From positions 36,088,875-36,152,874 of the forward strand of contig CM026561.1 in assembly GCA_015143295.1 (NCBI GenBank): a stretch of DNA of 64,000 nucleotides, read 5' to 3'. Shown piece after piece: positions 21,974 through 33,682 of this stretch. This DNA comes from Tetracentron sinense (Eukaryota; Streptophyta; Magnoliopsida; Trochodendrales; Trochodendraceae). The notes beneath the pieces were generated by a model that made no database searches, had not been told where the DNA came from, and worked only from the letters and a program-made list of their open reading frames with translations. How positions within the stretch are numbered: position 1 is the first letter of the stretch; each line of letters opens with the position of its first letter. The translations under genes and the position numbers were made by a program.

Positions 21974-22478
21974 CACTATGTGAAAAAACGGAAAAAATGA
22001 CTGCCCAAAACCATCGTTTTTCAGGAAAAAAAAACAACGGTTTTGGGCTGTCGAAAAATGTCCTGTCGTTTTTTAAAAATGACAGCCCAAGACAGTCACT
22101 TTTTTTATCTGTAATATTTTTTAAAAATAAGTACTTTATAAAAATGACTGTCTTGGGCCGTCATTTATTTTTTTAAAAATTCAAAAAAAAAAAAAATTTA
22201 TTTTTCTCTCAAACAATTCTTGTCATTGTTACCCCGCAAGTCTTTGCTCTACCTTCAACTAGATGTCTTTGAGTATCAGAAACATAATAAATTATTCATT
22301 CATAAATGGGGTGTTAGTAATGACCAATCTCTAATACTAGAATTACATGTCTAAGAATAGCATGCAATGTAGCCAAGATCACAATGTTAATTAAAATAAG
22401 AAGCAATTACCCCATCCCAGAGCACATCCCTATACATAACTGATATACATTGTAGCCAAGATCACAATTAGTATCTAA

Positions 22479-22625
22479 TGCTCCGTTTGTTTTGATGTAA
22501 AATAGAGGAATACAAAAGAATTCTACGGAAAATCTCATTTTTCGTGTGTATTTTCTATAGGACAATTGACATTTTCCATGAATTTCATTTGTTTTCCCCT
22601 ATTTTACATCAAAACAAACGGAGCA
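22479..22625. mobile_element. Tourist-like MITE (family T-2), TSD TAA
   Basis: TGCTCCGTTTGTTTTGATG at the left and CATCAAAACAAACGGAGCA at the right are perfect inverse complements. TAA flanks both sides (22476-22478, 22626-22628). PIF/Harbinger-type by TSD. It sits inside the CACTA element next to the captured exon. Confidence 0.85.
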
Positions 22626-22724
22626 TAAGAGTCAAATTTTTTCCGGCAATTGGAAATTCTGCGAGCCAAATGTGTGATATGAACTGTTTAGAACAAAGAA
22701 GGTGTGTGATATGAACTGTTTTGA

Positions 22725-23022
22725 CAAAGACGAACACACCCCACTTACTGCTATTAAATCCTCCCCACTGAGAGAAGTTAATAGTATCTAATGCCATTTT
22801 CTTGGCGGAGATGTCTTTAACAGTGCAGAGCTTCTCAAGTTTCCGAACAACAAAGTTGTTGGTGAGAACACGTCCTCGGTTCTCTCCCTTGGGACAGTCA
22901 ATCATCAACCCGTTCTCATATAGAGCCACCATAACATGGGCTCCCTGACTGTCTACCTTTGTCCTCAAAGCTCCTGTAACAGTGACATGCAACAAGTCTG
23001 GTGAAGGCCTCTGGAACGTTGC
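22725..23022 (-). pseudogene. Captured host-gene exon (DUF1223-like) inside the CACTA element
   Basis: Read on the minus strand, an intron-like end CATTCACACAG is followed by coding sequence beginning ATFQRPSPDLLHVTVTGAL. It continues through TKVDSQGAHVMVALYENGL, CPKGENRGRVL and VRKLEKLCTVKDISAKK. I recall this as the conserved core of plant DUF1223 proteins, a family of uncertain role; this is recollection and not a search. The frame extends to 22609 but similarity fades after FNSSKWGV. With no promoter or full exon set it is a transduplicated fragment. Whether it is transcribed is unknown. Confidence 0.5.
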
Positions 23023-23462
23023 CTGTGTGAATGAAACTGATGTTCACATAGCTATAGGGATGAGAAATATTAATGCATATACAAATAAGTTGATGCCGTT
23101 AATGACTTGCCAATTTCTCTGACACAGTATTGTTTAATTACATTGCATAAGCCTACTATGGTAATACATCTTGTTTCATTAGTTTAGAAGGAGAAAGAAG
23201 GATACATGATTAGGATTAGAATTTGCCAGTTAGTGGTTCCATCTCTATATACATGGCCTTGTTTCAATCAGGGTTATTCACACACCAAGTAAGATTAATT
23301 TGACTATAGATGATAAGGTTACTAAATAAAATAAATTTGCAGTTGCAACAATAAATGATATAAAGAAGTTCCAGACAAAATGTTGCTACAATAGTTTACA
23401 CACCATCCATTTGGCATCCATGACAATCTCAATCATCCGATAACAAAAATGATATTACTCAC

Positions 23463-23544
23463 TTGCAAATTATTAACCTCTAACTCATGGGCAATGAACT
23501 TTGCAAGTTCTATGATATGAGGCACCATGTCTGAGTACTTGATG
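23463..23544 (-). pseudogene. Captured exon-like fragment, unidentified
   Basis: On the minus strand an acceptor-like TTCAG precedes an open 82-nt segment including SDMVPHIIELAKFIAHELEV. It ends at a GTGAGT donor. Exon-like boundaries and composition suggest capture from a host gene; I do not recognise the protein. Confidence 0.35.
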
Positions 23545-24963
23545 CTGAACGACATATCAAATGTAATGATTCAACTTGGACTTGGACTAAACATCAAAAG
23601 CAATGAGGAAATACTGTTAGACAGTATCTCTATTCTAAGCTGAAAGAGATAGTGACCCTGAATATCGTACTAGTATATTTTATATACAATAGCAACACTC
23701 AACCTCATTGGAGATCCAAAATATTGTTACAATTAAAAGATTCATGCGGTAAATATTGTCTTGATATAAAATCTTACTTAATAGAAAATTAAATGAAAAA
23801 TTCAGAAGCATAGAAGAATTAAGGACCAAGAGATGCTAATTAGATCAGCTTATGTTACTAATCTCATCAAAAGATGCCTTATAGGCATATAAAATGGTTT
23901 GCAAAGCATGATAAGATTGCTTTTTCCCAATGTCATTTAGAATCCAAGGGCCATTTTTAGCCTAATGTGAATAAAATAGTCAATCACTATACTAATTAAG
24001 AAGTCTAACAATTAACAAATACAAATAATTACAACTTTTAGTAAGAAGTAAGAACATCTTACATCTGGTAAAGTTTGCAAACAATAGCCTACAGAAAGGA
24101 AATATAAATGATAAAAAGCTAAAACATCATTGCGTAATTTACCCATGTGTTGTTATTGATATTGTTGAGCATGGGAACCTATCTAAGAATTATAAATGTT
24201 TGAACCCAATCTTAGGGTACAGAAATACAATTATATGTGGTCACTATATTATAAAAAAAAGGAAAAAATTCAGCTTAGTTGTATTATTATCCTTCTAAAA
24301 TATTTTTCGCATTATTTTTTCATGCATAAATTTTTTATATCACATATTTGGGTATGTGTATGCCATACACCTCAAAGGGAAATGATGTTAAAGACATCTT
24401 TGCTAGAATTCAAACAATGAATGGTAGTGGACAAAGAAAAGGGATAATAATGTCTCCCCAATCATCTTTTCAGTTACCTAATAGAAGATGATTGTTTAAT
24501 CCATCACTGGCCGGTCTTTGCTGCTTCAATTAACATCAATAAAGTGTCAACTTGCTACTCAGTCAGTATCTAGACTGAGACAAGATGGTGCCAGTTTAGC
24601 TGGGTAACCAAAACTTGCATCCTAAAGTAATTTCAACAATTTTGTTTTTGCAGGTATGTATGGTGAATTTGAACTTACATTGAACATTTATAAGTTCTAC
24701 TCAAGACTCAAAACCAAATTTTAACGAACAGAGTAAGCTTGCATAGATATCGACACAACCCAATTGAATAACTCTCAGAATGAATTTAAAATTAAAAAAA
24801 TAAATATGCATAATTTAAATAAGAATACCTCTCCTTTGAAAGAGCATGATAGTACATTAGAGGATTGTGACTGATATCCCCAAGAACTACCACAACCAAT
24901 GATCAATCGAAATTCCATTGATCTGGATGGAGAAGAATGAAGATCAAAGAAGAAAGATCTTAC

Positions 24964-25031
24964 CTTCCATTTGAACGAAGATATGTTTGGCATCTGATTC
25001 TATATTCGAGCTTTAACTCAATCAATCCCAT
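24964..25031 (-). pseudogene. Captured first-exon-like fragment, unidentified
   Basis: On the minus strand, ATGGGATTGATTGAG opens a frame reading MGLIELKLEYRIRCQTYLRS that ends at a good donor (AAG followed by GTAAGA). It may be the first exon of the captured gene, upstream of the two other exon-like pieces in the same orientation. Not recognised. Confidence 0.35.
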
Positions 25032-25400
25032 TGCTCTGAATACCCTAATTTCTCTCAGATTTCTTCAGCATTCGAAATAAGAAAATAGAACAGGCACCGA
25101 AAAACTATTGTGGTTATTCCTTGCCTTCGAAATCAATCTGAATGCTCTGAATACCTCTGGAGAGGGAGGGGAACATCAGAGAGACCCAGTGAAGATGGAA
25201 GCCTAATAGAAAAATCGGAACCAGATGTGGGTAATAGTGATTAACCTATGTAAAAGGGCTCAACCACGAAATCTTTACCAAAACCATAAGATGTGCATTA
25301 ACTATACAAGAAGAAAAAGAAAGGGGAAAGCAGAGATAGAGAAATACATACAAGATTGAGGGTGAGGGAAGATATTAGAGATGATCTCCATCATGAGGAT

Positions 25401-28154
25401 TGTTAGCACGGATTTCGTCCACCTCACAAAAGGAATTAGTTGATTAAGAGTCGCCGCCTATTCATTCAGAATGGATAAGTTTCGGGTTATGGATAAAGTC
25501 TTAGTCTGTATTAGGTAAGAGGTCCAGCTAAGTCCCAGGGAAGGTGTTAGGCACCCTGAGGCCCCTATTTTGCAATGGTTACCTATTCCCTAGGTATAAG
25601 CCAAATTAAAGTCAATTATTGTTCAAATGTCTTAGTTTTTAGTTTATACAAATCCAAAAAGGGAAAAGCTAACTATGATCGAACCCGGGTTGGGTTGCCT
25701 ACGTACTCACATTGGGGTGAGATCAAACCAAGCGTAGTTCTGGTACATGAGCCCATACCAAGGCTAAGGGGTGTGTGTGTGTACATTAGAGTGGCTAAGG
25801 GTCTAGCCCTGGAGGCTAGGGTTTGATTGACCGGGTTGGTCAAGTGCATGGTATGAGTTGATTTGGGCCTGGTAGGCTAAGGGTTGGCTTAGTAGGCTAA
25901 GGGTAAGACCGGTAGGCTTAGGAGTAAGCCTGGTAGGGTTAGGATTGGGCCCGATATGCCAAAGTCTAGCCCGGTAGGCTAAGGGTAAGCCTGATAGGCT
26001 TAAGGTTGGGCCCAATAGGCCAATGGTTAGCCCGGTGGGCTAAAAACAAGCCTGAGAGGCTTAGAGGGTTAGTCCGGTAGGCTAAGGGTAAGTCCGGTAG
26101 GCTTAAGGTTGGGCCCAGTAGGCCAAAGATGGATCTGGTAGGCCATTTTTGGTCTTTTGCGTTTTTTAGATATTTTGAAAATTTTAGGGATTTTTCCAAG
26201 GGTTAAGGGGCTTTAACCATGATTAAATGTTAATCGGGGTTGAGTTAATCCAGTTAAAGGTCTAGGTAATTCAGAATTGGGCACAGGTAGGCAGGGCGTA
26301 GAGTGGCCTCCTACCAAGTCTGGGCCTTGTGCAAGGCCCAAATAACAGTGAAATAAGGAATGACAGTAAAGAGATTACCGCCATTTCTAGTTCTTTACAG
26401 AATGGAATGACAGTGATCAGTTTACCGTCATTCTTAGTTTTTTTTGGGAATGGTTTTGCCAAGTCAAGGATGAGTTCAGAGGTGAATCCATGGGTTATGG
26501 GCCCTCAAGGCTGGTCAGGGGACTTCCCCACAAGTTCTGGGCTTGTTGTGGACCCAAGGAATGATCTGAAATGGGCCCACAGTGGCCATAGTTGCACTGT
26601 AATAAAAAAAATCTCAGAATGACGGTAGAGTTTCAATTGCCATTCTGGACAGTCTCCAATTTAGGATAATTTAACCATAGTTAATGAAGTCTGGTTAGCC
26701 TGGAAGGACTAGGGTAGGTAGGGAAAGGTCATAGGGACCAAACCTAGGCCCTGGAATGAAGCAGGGCTCGATCAGATGGGGCCTACGACCACTAGAAATG
26801 GAAGAACCAGAATGGCGGTACTGAGTTTACCGCCATTTTAGAACTTTTCCAGAAATGGGTGTGTGCCCTTAAGGGCTATACCCCATTTCTTTCAGGGGAT
26901 CCCTCATGGTCTGAAGGTCCCCAAAAGGCTCAGGGAGGGACTAAGTCTATGGGGGAGAGGTCCTTTACCAGTGAAGGGGTCCCTCATACCTATAAAGAAG
27001 GTAGGGGTACCCTCTGCTATGGGTTTATGCAATCACATATAAAAAAGAACAAGTCCCCTGGAAGGAGGAGGGGCTCACAGCAATGCTAAAGAAAAGAACA
27101 AAGGGGTAGGGGGACCTTGGGTGATCCTCAGGAGCTCTTAGTGATGCTGGTGGGGTGACTTGGTGGAGAAGAAGACTAAGGCAGAGTGGTGACAGAGCTT
27201 ATTTTCCAAAATTTTGAAAATGGGTTTTTCCAAGTGGGTCTAAAGGTGGAGGGTTGATATTTATAGAGAAGAGGCTTGAGGACACAATGGGCATTAGTAC
27301 TGGGGTTGGCGGAGGCCGAAGAGAGGAGAGGGGGCTGCTAAAAGAGTGCCTGGTGCACTGGGGGTAGCTGAGTGCAGAGATAACATAAACTGGGAATGGC
27401 GGTAGAATTAGTACCGCCATTCCCATTCCAGGCTAGTTTGATAATGGCGGTAGAGTTTCTACCGCCAATATCAGTTTTTACCTAGAAATGAGCCTGGCCC
27501 AGCATGTACGCGGTACGACTCACAGGGTTTGAATTTTTTGGGCCCCTTGAGCCCAAACCAAGGGCTTAGGCCCTAGGGGCCTAGGGCTAAGGGTTTTAAG
27601 CCCTAGTGGCTTAGGGCTAGGTCCTAGGGTTGACTAGGGTGCACTAGGGTTTGACCTAGGGTTACCTAGGATTTGAACTAGGGTTTAATTAGAGTTTAGT
27701 TAGGGTTTAATCTAGGGTTAACTAGGGTTTATCCTAGGTTAACTAGGGTTGACCTAGGGTAAGTTAGGGTTTGTCCTAGGTTTGACCTAGGGTTAGGGGG
27801 TTGATTGGGGTTAACCTAGGGTCAGGCTAGGGTTTGACCCAGTGTTAACTAGGGTTTGACCTAGGGTTGATCTAGGGTTGACATAAGGTTAACTAGGTTT
27901 GACCTAGGGTTAACTAGGTTTGACCTAGGGTTAACTGGGGTTTGACCTAGGGTTAATTAGGGTTTATCCTAGGGTTGACCTAGGGTTAACTAGGGTTTGT
28001 CCTAGGGTTGACCTAGGGTTAGGGGGTTTATTGGGGTTAACCTAGGGTCAGGCTAGGGTTTGACCTAGGGTTAACTCAGGGTTGGTTGTGGTTAACCTAG
28101 GGTTAGGGGGCCTAACTACGGTTTAAGAAGGGGTGTAAAAATTGGGTGCTTACA
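25401..28154 (+). mobile_element. Solo LTR of a large gypsy-type family (LTR-G, copy 1), TSD AGGAT
   Basis: Starts TGTTAGCACGG and ends GGTGCTTACA, with the exact 5-mer AGGAT at 25396-25400 and 28155-28159. Length is 2754 bp. Shared blocks with copies at 47966 and 62331 are GAGTCGCC..CTATTCATT, GGGAAGGTGTTAGGCACCC, and GGTTGCCTACGTACTCAC..GTAGTTCTGG. These words recall long LTRs of Tat/Ogre-type gypsy elements; that assignment is from memory. Inside are six short GAATGGCGGTA hairpins and a CTAGGGTTTGACC minisatellite. It interrupts the CACTA element. Open frames inside are incidental. Confidence 0.8.
27590..28110 (+). repeat. Degenerate CTAGGGTT(T)GAC minisatellite inside LTR-G copy 1
   Basis: Words such as CTAGGGTTTGACCTAGGG and TTAACTAGGGTTT recur dozens of times over about 500 bp. 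The core TAGGGTTT resembles plant telo-box sequence, but the spacing is irregular and it is not a telomeric array. A parallel tract is at 56505-56960 in copy 2. Confidence 0.75.
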
Positions 28155-28483
28155 AGGATTTCCAAGAGGGGCTCTATCTTTCCATCTTCTTCTTCTTCTC
28201 AGGTTTGCTGCAAAATGACATCTAAGGTGATGGGGTCGTCTTAGATTGCAAAAGGGGGCAAGCGTTATAGGTTATGGGGTTTGAAAGGTTAGAATCAAGA
28301 AAAGAAGGCCAGAAGTCTTTAGTTTTAAAAAATAACGATCTTAGGCCATCGTTGTTTGTGAAATTCATACCTAACGTGCAAGGACTATCGTTGTTTGAGA
28401 AAGACCGTGGCAATGTTAAGAATGGTTTTAGGCAGTCATATTTAGCAACAAATTTATCCTATATTTGACTTTTTAACGTAGTG

Positions 28484-29392
28484 GCTGTTATGATGGACTT
28501 CCGATAACTCTTGACTAATAATCTAAGGCACAATTTAACCGGGATTTTATCACTTGTTCACTCAGTCCACTCACCATAATGATGTATGTACAAGCATGAT
28601 GAAATCACTGTACGACAAAAGTAAGTATTGCATAAGAATGATTGCATGATTGTGTTTTGCACGGCCTGAGTACTAACAGCTTAAGATCAAGAGGCATGGA
28701 TGCCCAAGTAAGCTCGAGCACCGGAATATTTGTCAAGTAAGCGGTAACTCGGTAAGGATTGTATTGTTAATCTCTATCCATAAATGGTGTAAGCTATTTT
28801 AAGTTATGACATAATGCATATAAGTTGATGTATGAAAGTTATTGTCGCTCACAGTAAAAAGTAAGAAAAGTAAAAAAAGTAAGCACAAGTGAGAATTGAA
28901 AAGAAAACATGTTTCCACACTCTGATTTATGTATGTATGTTTGGATTAATGTATGCATGACTATCTTGTTAAATCATGGTATATGTTTTATGTTGATGCT
29001 TATGACATTGTTAGCTAGGAGTTCATATTCGCTGAGTGTTTTTAATGCTCAGCTAAACTGTTATTTTTGGCAGGTTCAGGTTTCGACATTTGTGCACTGA
29101 AACCTTGGATTGAAGAGGAATACGTCGAGGAACCTGAAGGTGATCATCCTAAAGAGGAGAGGGATCTGGGCAGATGACCTTATTACTGATTTTAGTTTGT
29201 TAGACTTTTAAATTATGTTTGGAGAATTGTAATCCAGATTTTAATTATGGATAATGGTTAGGTTAATTGATGGTTAAAAATCATGTTGGGTGATTCAGAT
29301 ATGATTAATTATATTCCAGTTTAGTTACGGATTTTTGGAATTGATTGATATTAATTGTAGAAAATTTTAAGTTCATTATTTAGTATGCCTTG
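28484..29392 (+). mobile_element. Tekay-like LTR fragment, right part
   Basis: Collinear with the 3' third of the 5' LTR at 10277-12655. Shared landmarks are TTAGCTAGGA (28.99 vs 12.24 kb), GGCAGGTTCAG followed by GAACCCTGGAT/AAACCTTGGAT, AGAAGAATAC/AGAGGAATAC, and TTAGTATGCCTT. It stops about 80 bp before the expected LTR end. It was separated from its left part by the CACTA insertion. Confidence 0.55.
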
Positions 29393-29423
29393 TGCAAAGT
29401 CCATATTTTAGGATTGGTTTATT

Positions 29424-29600
29424 CTGCTGTCAAAGCAGTGAGTCTAGTATGTCTCGTGTCATTGCCTATTTACAAGAATCCAGGACAAGTGAAAATGAAG
29501 ATCGAAGAAGATCAACTAAAGACATTTTGATCATTGTCTTCGTTTTACTCCATAAGATGGTAAGTGACCTAGATACCATGTTACCTTAGGTGGATTGACC
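29424..29600 (+). repeat. Dispersed repeat D, copy 1
   Basis: Begins CTGCTGTCAAAGCAG and includes GTCTCGTGTCATTGCC and AAGATGGTAAGTGACC. It is matched by an inverted copy at 33683-33830 and a direct, more diverged copy at about 34185-34395. Possibly part of an LTR; the protein-like frame inside is not supported. Confidence 0.5.
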
Positions 29601-29639
29601 TTGTAAAATTTGTTTACTGTAGGTGGTTAGTGACTTGCT

Positions 29640-30580
29640 CTTAGTTGAAGCTTTCTAGTCAAAATAGGCGAAATCGTATTTCTATCATCATAAGGGTATT
29701 TTGGTCATTTTTAGTCATCCAAAATTTATAAAAATTTTAGATTATATTTTAGATGACCCAAAGTAGTCATGGTTCACTTTTGAGCTTAATCCGATAATAA
29801 TTACCTCTTTAGAATTATTCAAAGTTCAATGGGTAAAACTGTAAATAGGGTGAATAGTAACCTCATGAATGATACCGCGTGAATAATGTTTTTAATAGTT
29901 TTAAACACTTTCCAACTCTGTTATTGCCTATATAAGTGAGTGTTTTATCCACATTCAACCTTAAGAGAGTTTCTATTGAGATATTTTGGGTTTTCCAAAC
30001 TCATTCTCCTCTCCTCTTCCAACTTAGAGATTGCAAGTCATTGATTCTTTTTTGATTATTTGTTTATTACCATTGTTGGGATTCAATTAGGATTTGTTTA
30101 AATTAACAACCATCAACCCGTTCTTTCAAAAACAACTTAGTCAGAGTAATCTGAAGCCTTTGCGAAGGAGATCGATCTAAGGAGGATCATGGTTATTTGA
30201 AGACATAAGAGAAGAACGGGCTGTTGCGGTGGATCATGGGACTTGCGAGTTCATGGTGGCTAATTGAGGCATGGAGGACTGAGTACTAAAGATCTTAATG
30301 TCGAGTCTAGTTGAGCACAGTTCAAGTCTTGCAAGTTTATATTACTTTGTCTTAGTGATATCTCTTGTTGTACTAGGTCCCGTGATTTTTCCCAAAACGG
30401 TTTTCACATAATTATATATCCTCGTATTGTGGTTTGATTGTCTTTCCTTATTCCGTACTTTAATAATTTGATTGCATAAATTTAAAAATGATAGATAGAC
30501 TTTTAGGGAGACCTAGCCACCCCCTTAGGTTTGAGAATTCTCACCTCAAACATTGTTTTGGGGTTCACCGGATTTTTTCA
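29640..30580 (+). mobile_element. 3' part of the 5' LTR of a Sirevirus-like copia element
   Basis: Ends at 30580 with GGATTTTTTCA, two bases before a primer-binding site. A TATA box CTATATAAGTG lies at 29929, followed by an RNA-leader-like stretch and CACCCCCTTAGG near the end. The LTR start is not resolved: the start seen for the 3' LTR (TGTTAGGGTATTAG) is not found upstream, so this LTR is truncated or diverged. Confidence 0.5.
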
Positions 30581-30582
30581 AT

Positions 30583-30594
30583 TGGTATCAAAGC
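30583..30594 (+). other. Primer-binding site of the Sirevirus-like element
   Basis: TGGTATCAAAGC, one base off the standard initiator-Met-tRNA site, follows the LTR end and sets the orientation. Confidence 0.65.
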
Positions 30595-30635
30595 GGGTTC
30601 ACTAATTTATTAGTGCGATCTTATCTATTTATTCG

Positions 30636-31816
30636 GTGAATATAAATTCCTTTAGAAAGAGTGGTTTCGTATCTTGTCCCCTATTGTTAAATGGATGTAA
30701 TATTAATTATTGGAAAGCTCGAAAGAGAGTCTTCCACCTATCTTTGGACAAGAGGTTACAAAACACATTAGAAAAGGGTTGGACCCATTCTACAAAACTT
30801 TTAAAAGACCAAACTATCTCAAAATCTTCTAATAAATTAATTATGATTAAAGAGGCTTGTGGTATTCTTAAAATATCTCATGAGGAGACTATAAATATTT
30901 TGGCTTCTATTGCCTCCGTCTCTGGGATTGAATAGTACTCATCTATTGTTAGTATGAGTGACAAGAGTGAGCATGGTGAAAAGAGTCAGAATGACTTTGA
31001 TTCTGATGGAGACCTCAAGACAGCCTATGATGAGTTGTTTGAGGAGTACCTACAAATGAAAAAGGCTCAAATTTTTATGACCAAAAAGGTCAAATCCATT
31101 GGAATGGAAAGAGATGTCTTAGATCAAGTGGCTTCCGGGTTGAAAACTCTTGTGTCGTAGCTTGAGGAAGAGAAGACTTCTTTCCTTGTCAAGACTCAGC
31201 TTCTTGAATTTGATTTACACTTTTGTTTTGATCATAAGACAAGTCTTGAAATCAAGTTGGAAAATTTTAAGCAAGATCAGGGGTGTGGAGATGAGAAGGG
31301 AACTCTATTTACCTCGAACACTGAGTCTGGTACTAAAAGGCACCCTCTTGAGAATAGGAAGGACCATTTTACTTAGAATTTCGTTCATACATGTAATAAA
31401 TGTGAAGTGAAGAGTCATATTAGGCTTTAATGTCCTAAACTTCAAAGCGCTCCCAATTATGGTTCTAGGAACCAAAATAAATTTAATAGAAATCTTCAAA
31501 GGAGAGTTGAGGTCCTAGTAGATATGTGTAGGAAGTTAAATGAGGACATATTAAATATCTCTTATAACTCTAAATTGTGGCATGGTCATGACACTCCTTA
31601 TGCTAGATATGAATGAGGTAACAGATTGAACCCAAATGTCCGCCATAATTCTAGGACTCAATCTTGGATTAGGAGGAATAGGAGGAAGAGACAAAATGTT
31701 ATACCTACCTCAACTGAAGCGGTTGGAGACCAAAGGTTCAATCAAATTGCTAAAGCCATTTGGAAGAGAAATGAAGACCAGAAGGGCTTCACTTACCTCG
31801 TGTCTGTCAAAGCTTA
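30636..31816 (+). pseudogene. Sirevirus-like gag remnant
   Basis: The first block resembles a copia gag N-terminus: LLNGCNINYWKARKRVF near 30690. A second frame follows with SDGDLKTAYDELFEEYLQMKK (near 30995), the acidic coiled-coil segment typical of Sirevirus gag. A degraded zinc-knuckle-like CNKCEVKSHIRL lies near 31395. Frames shift several times and stops intervene. The protease, integrase and RT expected downstream are missing; the sequence passes straight into 3' untranslated sequence. Large internal deletion. Confidence 0.6.
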
Positions 31817-33230
31817 GGGTGTGCTTTTCTTGTTATATTTTGTCCTAATGCTATGTTTTTTGTACATAGTAGTAGTTTTCTTTTTCGCTAGTTGTTATTT
31901 GCTTTGGTCTATTTTTCTTTTTTATTTATTTTGAAAATTTCAAAAATATTGAAAAACTATAAAAATCTAAAAATATTTGTCATGTTGCCCTTGTTTGACT
32001 TGCATGATCTGCATTCCTTGTGTGATTTTTATTTTCATACTTGTACAAGGTTGAACATGAGTTTGTAACTGATTGAGAATATAACACCTTCATAATCTCT
32101 TAGTTAGGCTAAAAATTAGATTAGTTTTATATTGATCAGTTAGAGACTTATTAATGTATGCATGCTTTGCAATTTCACAGGCACTCTGGCTGATTCTATT
32201 GAGAGGTTTAATTTCCAATTTGTAGATGAGAATATTTTATCCCAAAGTGTGACCTAGGATGACCAATCTTGAATGTCCTTATACTGTTAGTCATCCTCAT
32301 TTTGTGTATCCTACATGAGCCAACAGTATTACAATAAAAAGGGCTACCAACTAGGCTAGTGTGAAAGCTATTTTTTGGTGCAAATACTAGTAATGACTAC
32401 CTATGTCAACAAATTAGGTATCTTCAGGGTTGCTAGTGTGAAAGACTCTACTGCCAATAGAGAAGAGCTACATACTTAGATAGTGTGAAAGTCAGCATTA
32501 CATAAAAGAAATGTTCAGAAAATAACATCAAAAAAAATTCTTACAAAGTTTGGACATATTTGACCAAAAGTAAAAGACGATTATTGAGTCAAATAAAAGT
32601 GGATAAAGGTGCATCAAAATGTAAAAAATAAGTATTTCTGGTCTTATTAGTTAATGTCATATCCTTGGAAAGAGAAAGCAACATTGATTTAGTATCTAGT
32701 CAGACAATAACTACACATAGCTTCACTTTTAAACTGTTCACTAAATGTGACTAAGTGAATTGGCTATGCTTTAGTATTCTGTGAGATTTAATTAGGTATT
32801 TATTCTCAGTTAGACTAACTAATCATGTTCCTCATTGGATTTGTAATTTTAAATTATTGTTGCTAGGAATGCTTATGATTCATGTTTGTGTGGGCACATG
32901 ATATTTTTTTAATTTATTATTATGTGTTTGTATTTTTAGTTGGCATGAGTTTTTCTAGCATGAGTTGCCCTGTCCTTAGTTGATTTTCTTGATTTGGGGG
33001 GGATCAAGTTGTGGTGTTGAGAGGGATGTTTAGCTTTACATTGTTGTATTTTGTTCCCAACATATATATTTTTTAATTTTGTTCTCAGCTCGATAGTCCA
33101 CGTATTGTCTGCATTTGTTTGGTTGTATTGTGGTTGCTTTGATATTACTTATGTTTTAAATTAGTAATTTTTTTTTTGTGATATTGGCTTCTTACTTACC
33201 TTTGACTCTTCGTGCCAAAAAAGAGGAGAA
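31817..33230 (+). mobile_element. 3' untranslated region and polypurine tract of the Sirevirus-like element
   Basis: Begins TTAGGGTGTGCTTTTCTTGTT and contains AAAATTTCAAAAATATTG and GCCCTTGTTTGACTTGCATG, words I associate with the long 3' regions of Sireviruses. It ends in a purine tract AAAAAAGAGGAGAA (33217-33230) directly before the putative 3' LTR. No coding capacity seen. Confidence 0.5.
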
Positions 33231-33461
33231 TGTTAGGGTATTAGTTCCCTAGTTCAATACATTTCTAACAATACCCGTGTTTAATCATTTTTATATTCTA
33301 TACATGGTTCATAGGGTGTTTATTAGCATTTGTAGGTTCAGGTTTGCAGCAGACAAATCTTACATTACAAGAGCTTTAGTGTCTACAATTTAGGTTGTTT
33401 TCCATTGATATTCTTTGGATAGAATGACTACTATTATTTTTATTAAAATTAAGTAAAATAA
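33231..33461 (+). mobile_element. Putative 3' LTR start of the Sirevirus-like element
   Basis: TGTTAGGGTATTAGTTCCC follows the purine tract. The LTR cannot be followed beyond the AGCTC-rich insertion at 33462, and its 5' partner start is not found. Confidence 0.4.
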
Positions 33462-33672
33462 TTCAATGAATCAAGCTTGAGCCAACCCGAGCTCGGCTCG
33501 GCTTGAATTAAGTTTGAGCTTGAACAGAGCCCGAGCTCGATCAAGCTTGTTCAAGCCAAGCTTGAGCCTAAACATTTGATCTTGAATCAAGCTCAAACCA
33601 AGCTCAAGCCAAGCTCGAGCATGTACAAGCTAAGCTCAAACATCCCCAAGCTCAGCTCAACTCGAATACACT
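33462..33672. repeat. AGCTCGAGC / CAAGCTTGAG low-complexity repeat
   Basis: About 200 bp made largely of permutations of CAAGCTTGAGCC, CCGAGCTCGGC and CCAAGCTCAAGC in both orientations, so that it can fold in many registers. It probably is the interior of a hAT-type MITE whose ends I could not define. Confidence 0.5.
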
Positions 33673-33682
33673 TATATACCTA

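Larger units (their letters stand above)
21974..28483. mobile_element. CACTA (En/Spm) element, gene-capturing, TSD GCT
   Basis: The left end is CACTATGTGAAAAAACGG. The right end read in reverse complement is CACTACGTTAAAAAGTC. The 3-bp GCT flanks both ends (21971-21973, 28484-28486), as expected for CACTA elements. Subterminal hairpins built from GACTGCCCAAAACCATCG-like words lie at 21998-22160, with related words at 28310-28440. No transposase is recognisable, so it is non-autonomous. It carries exon-like pieces of host genes on the minus strand (22725-23022, 23463-23544, 24964-25031), a Tourist-like MITE (22479-22625) and a nested solo LTR (25401-28154). Without the latter the element is about 3.75 kb. 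Confidence 0.8.

Noticed and set aside
27590-28110. Interstitial telomere array
   Set aside because: The unit is not TTTAGGG; TAGGGTTT occurs in irregular longer words within an LTR bounded by its own TSD.
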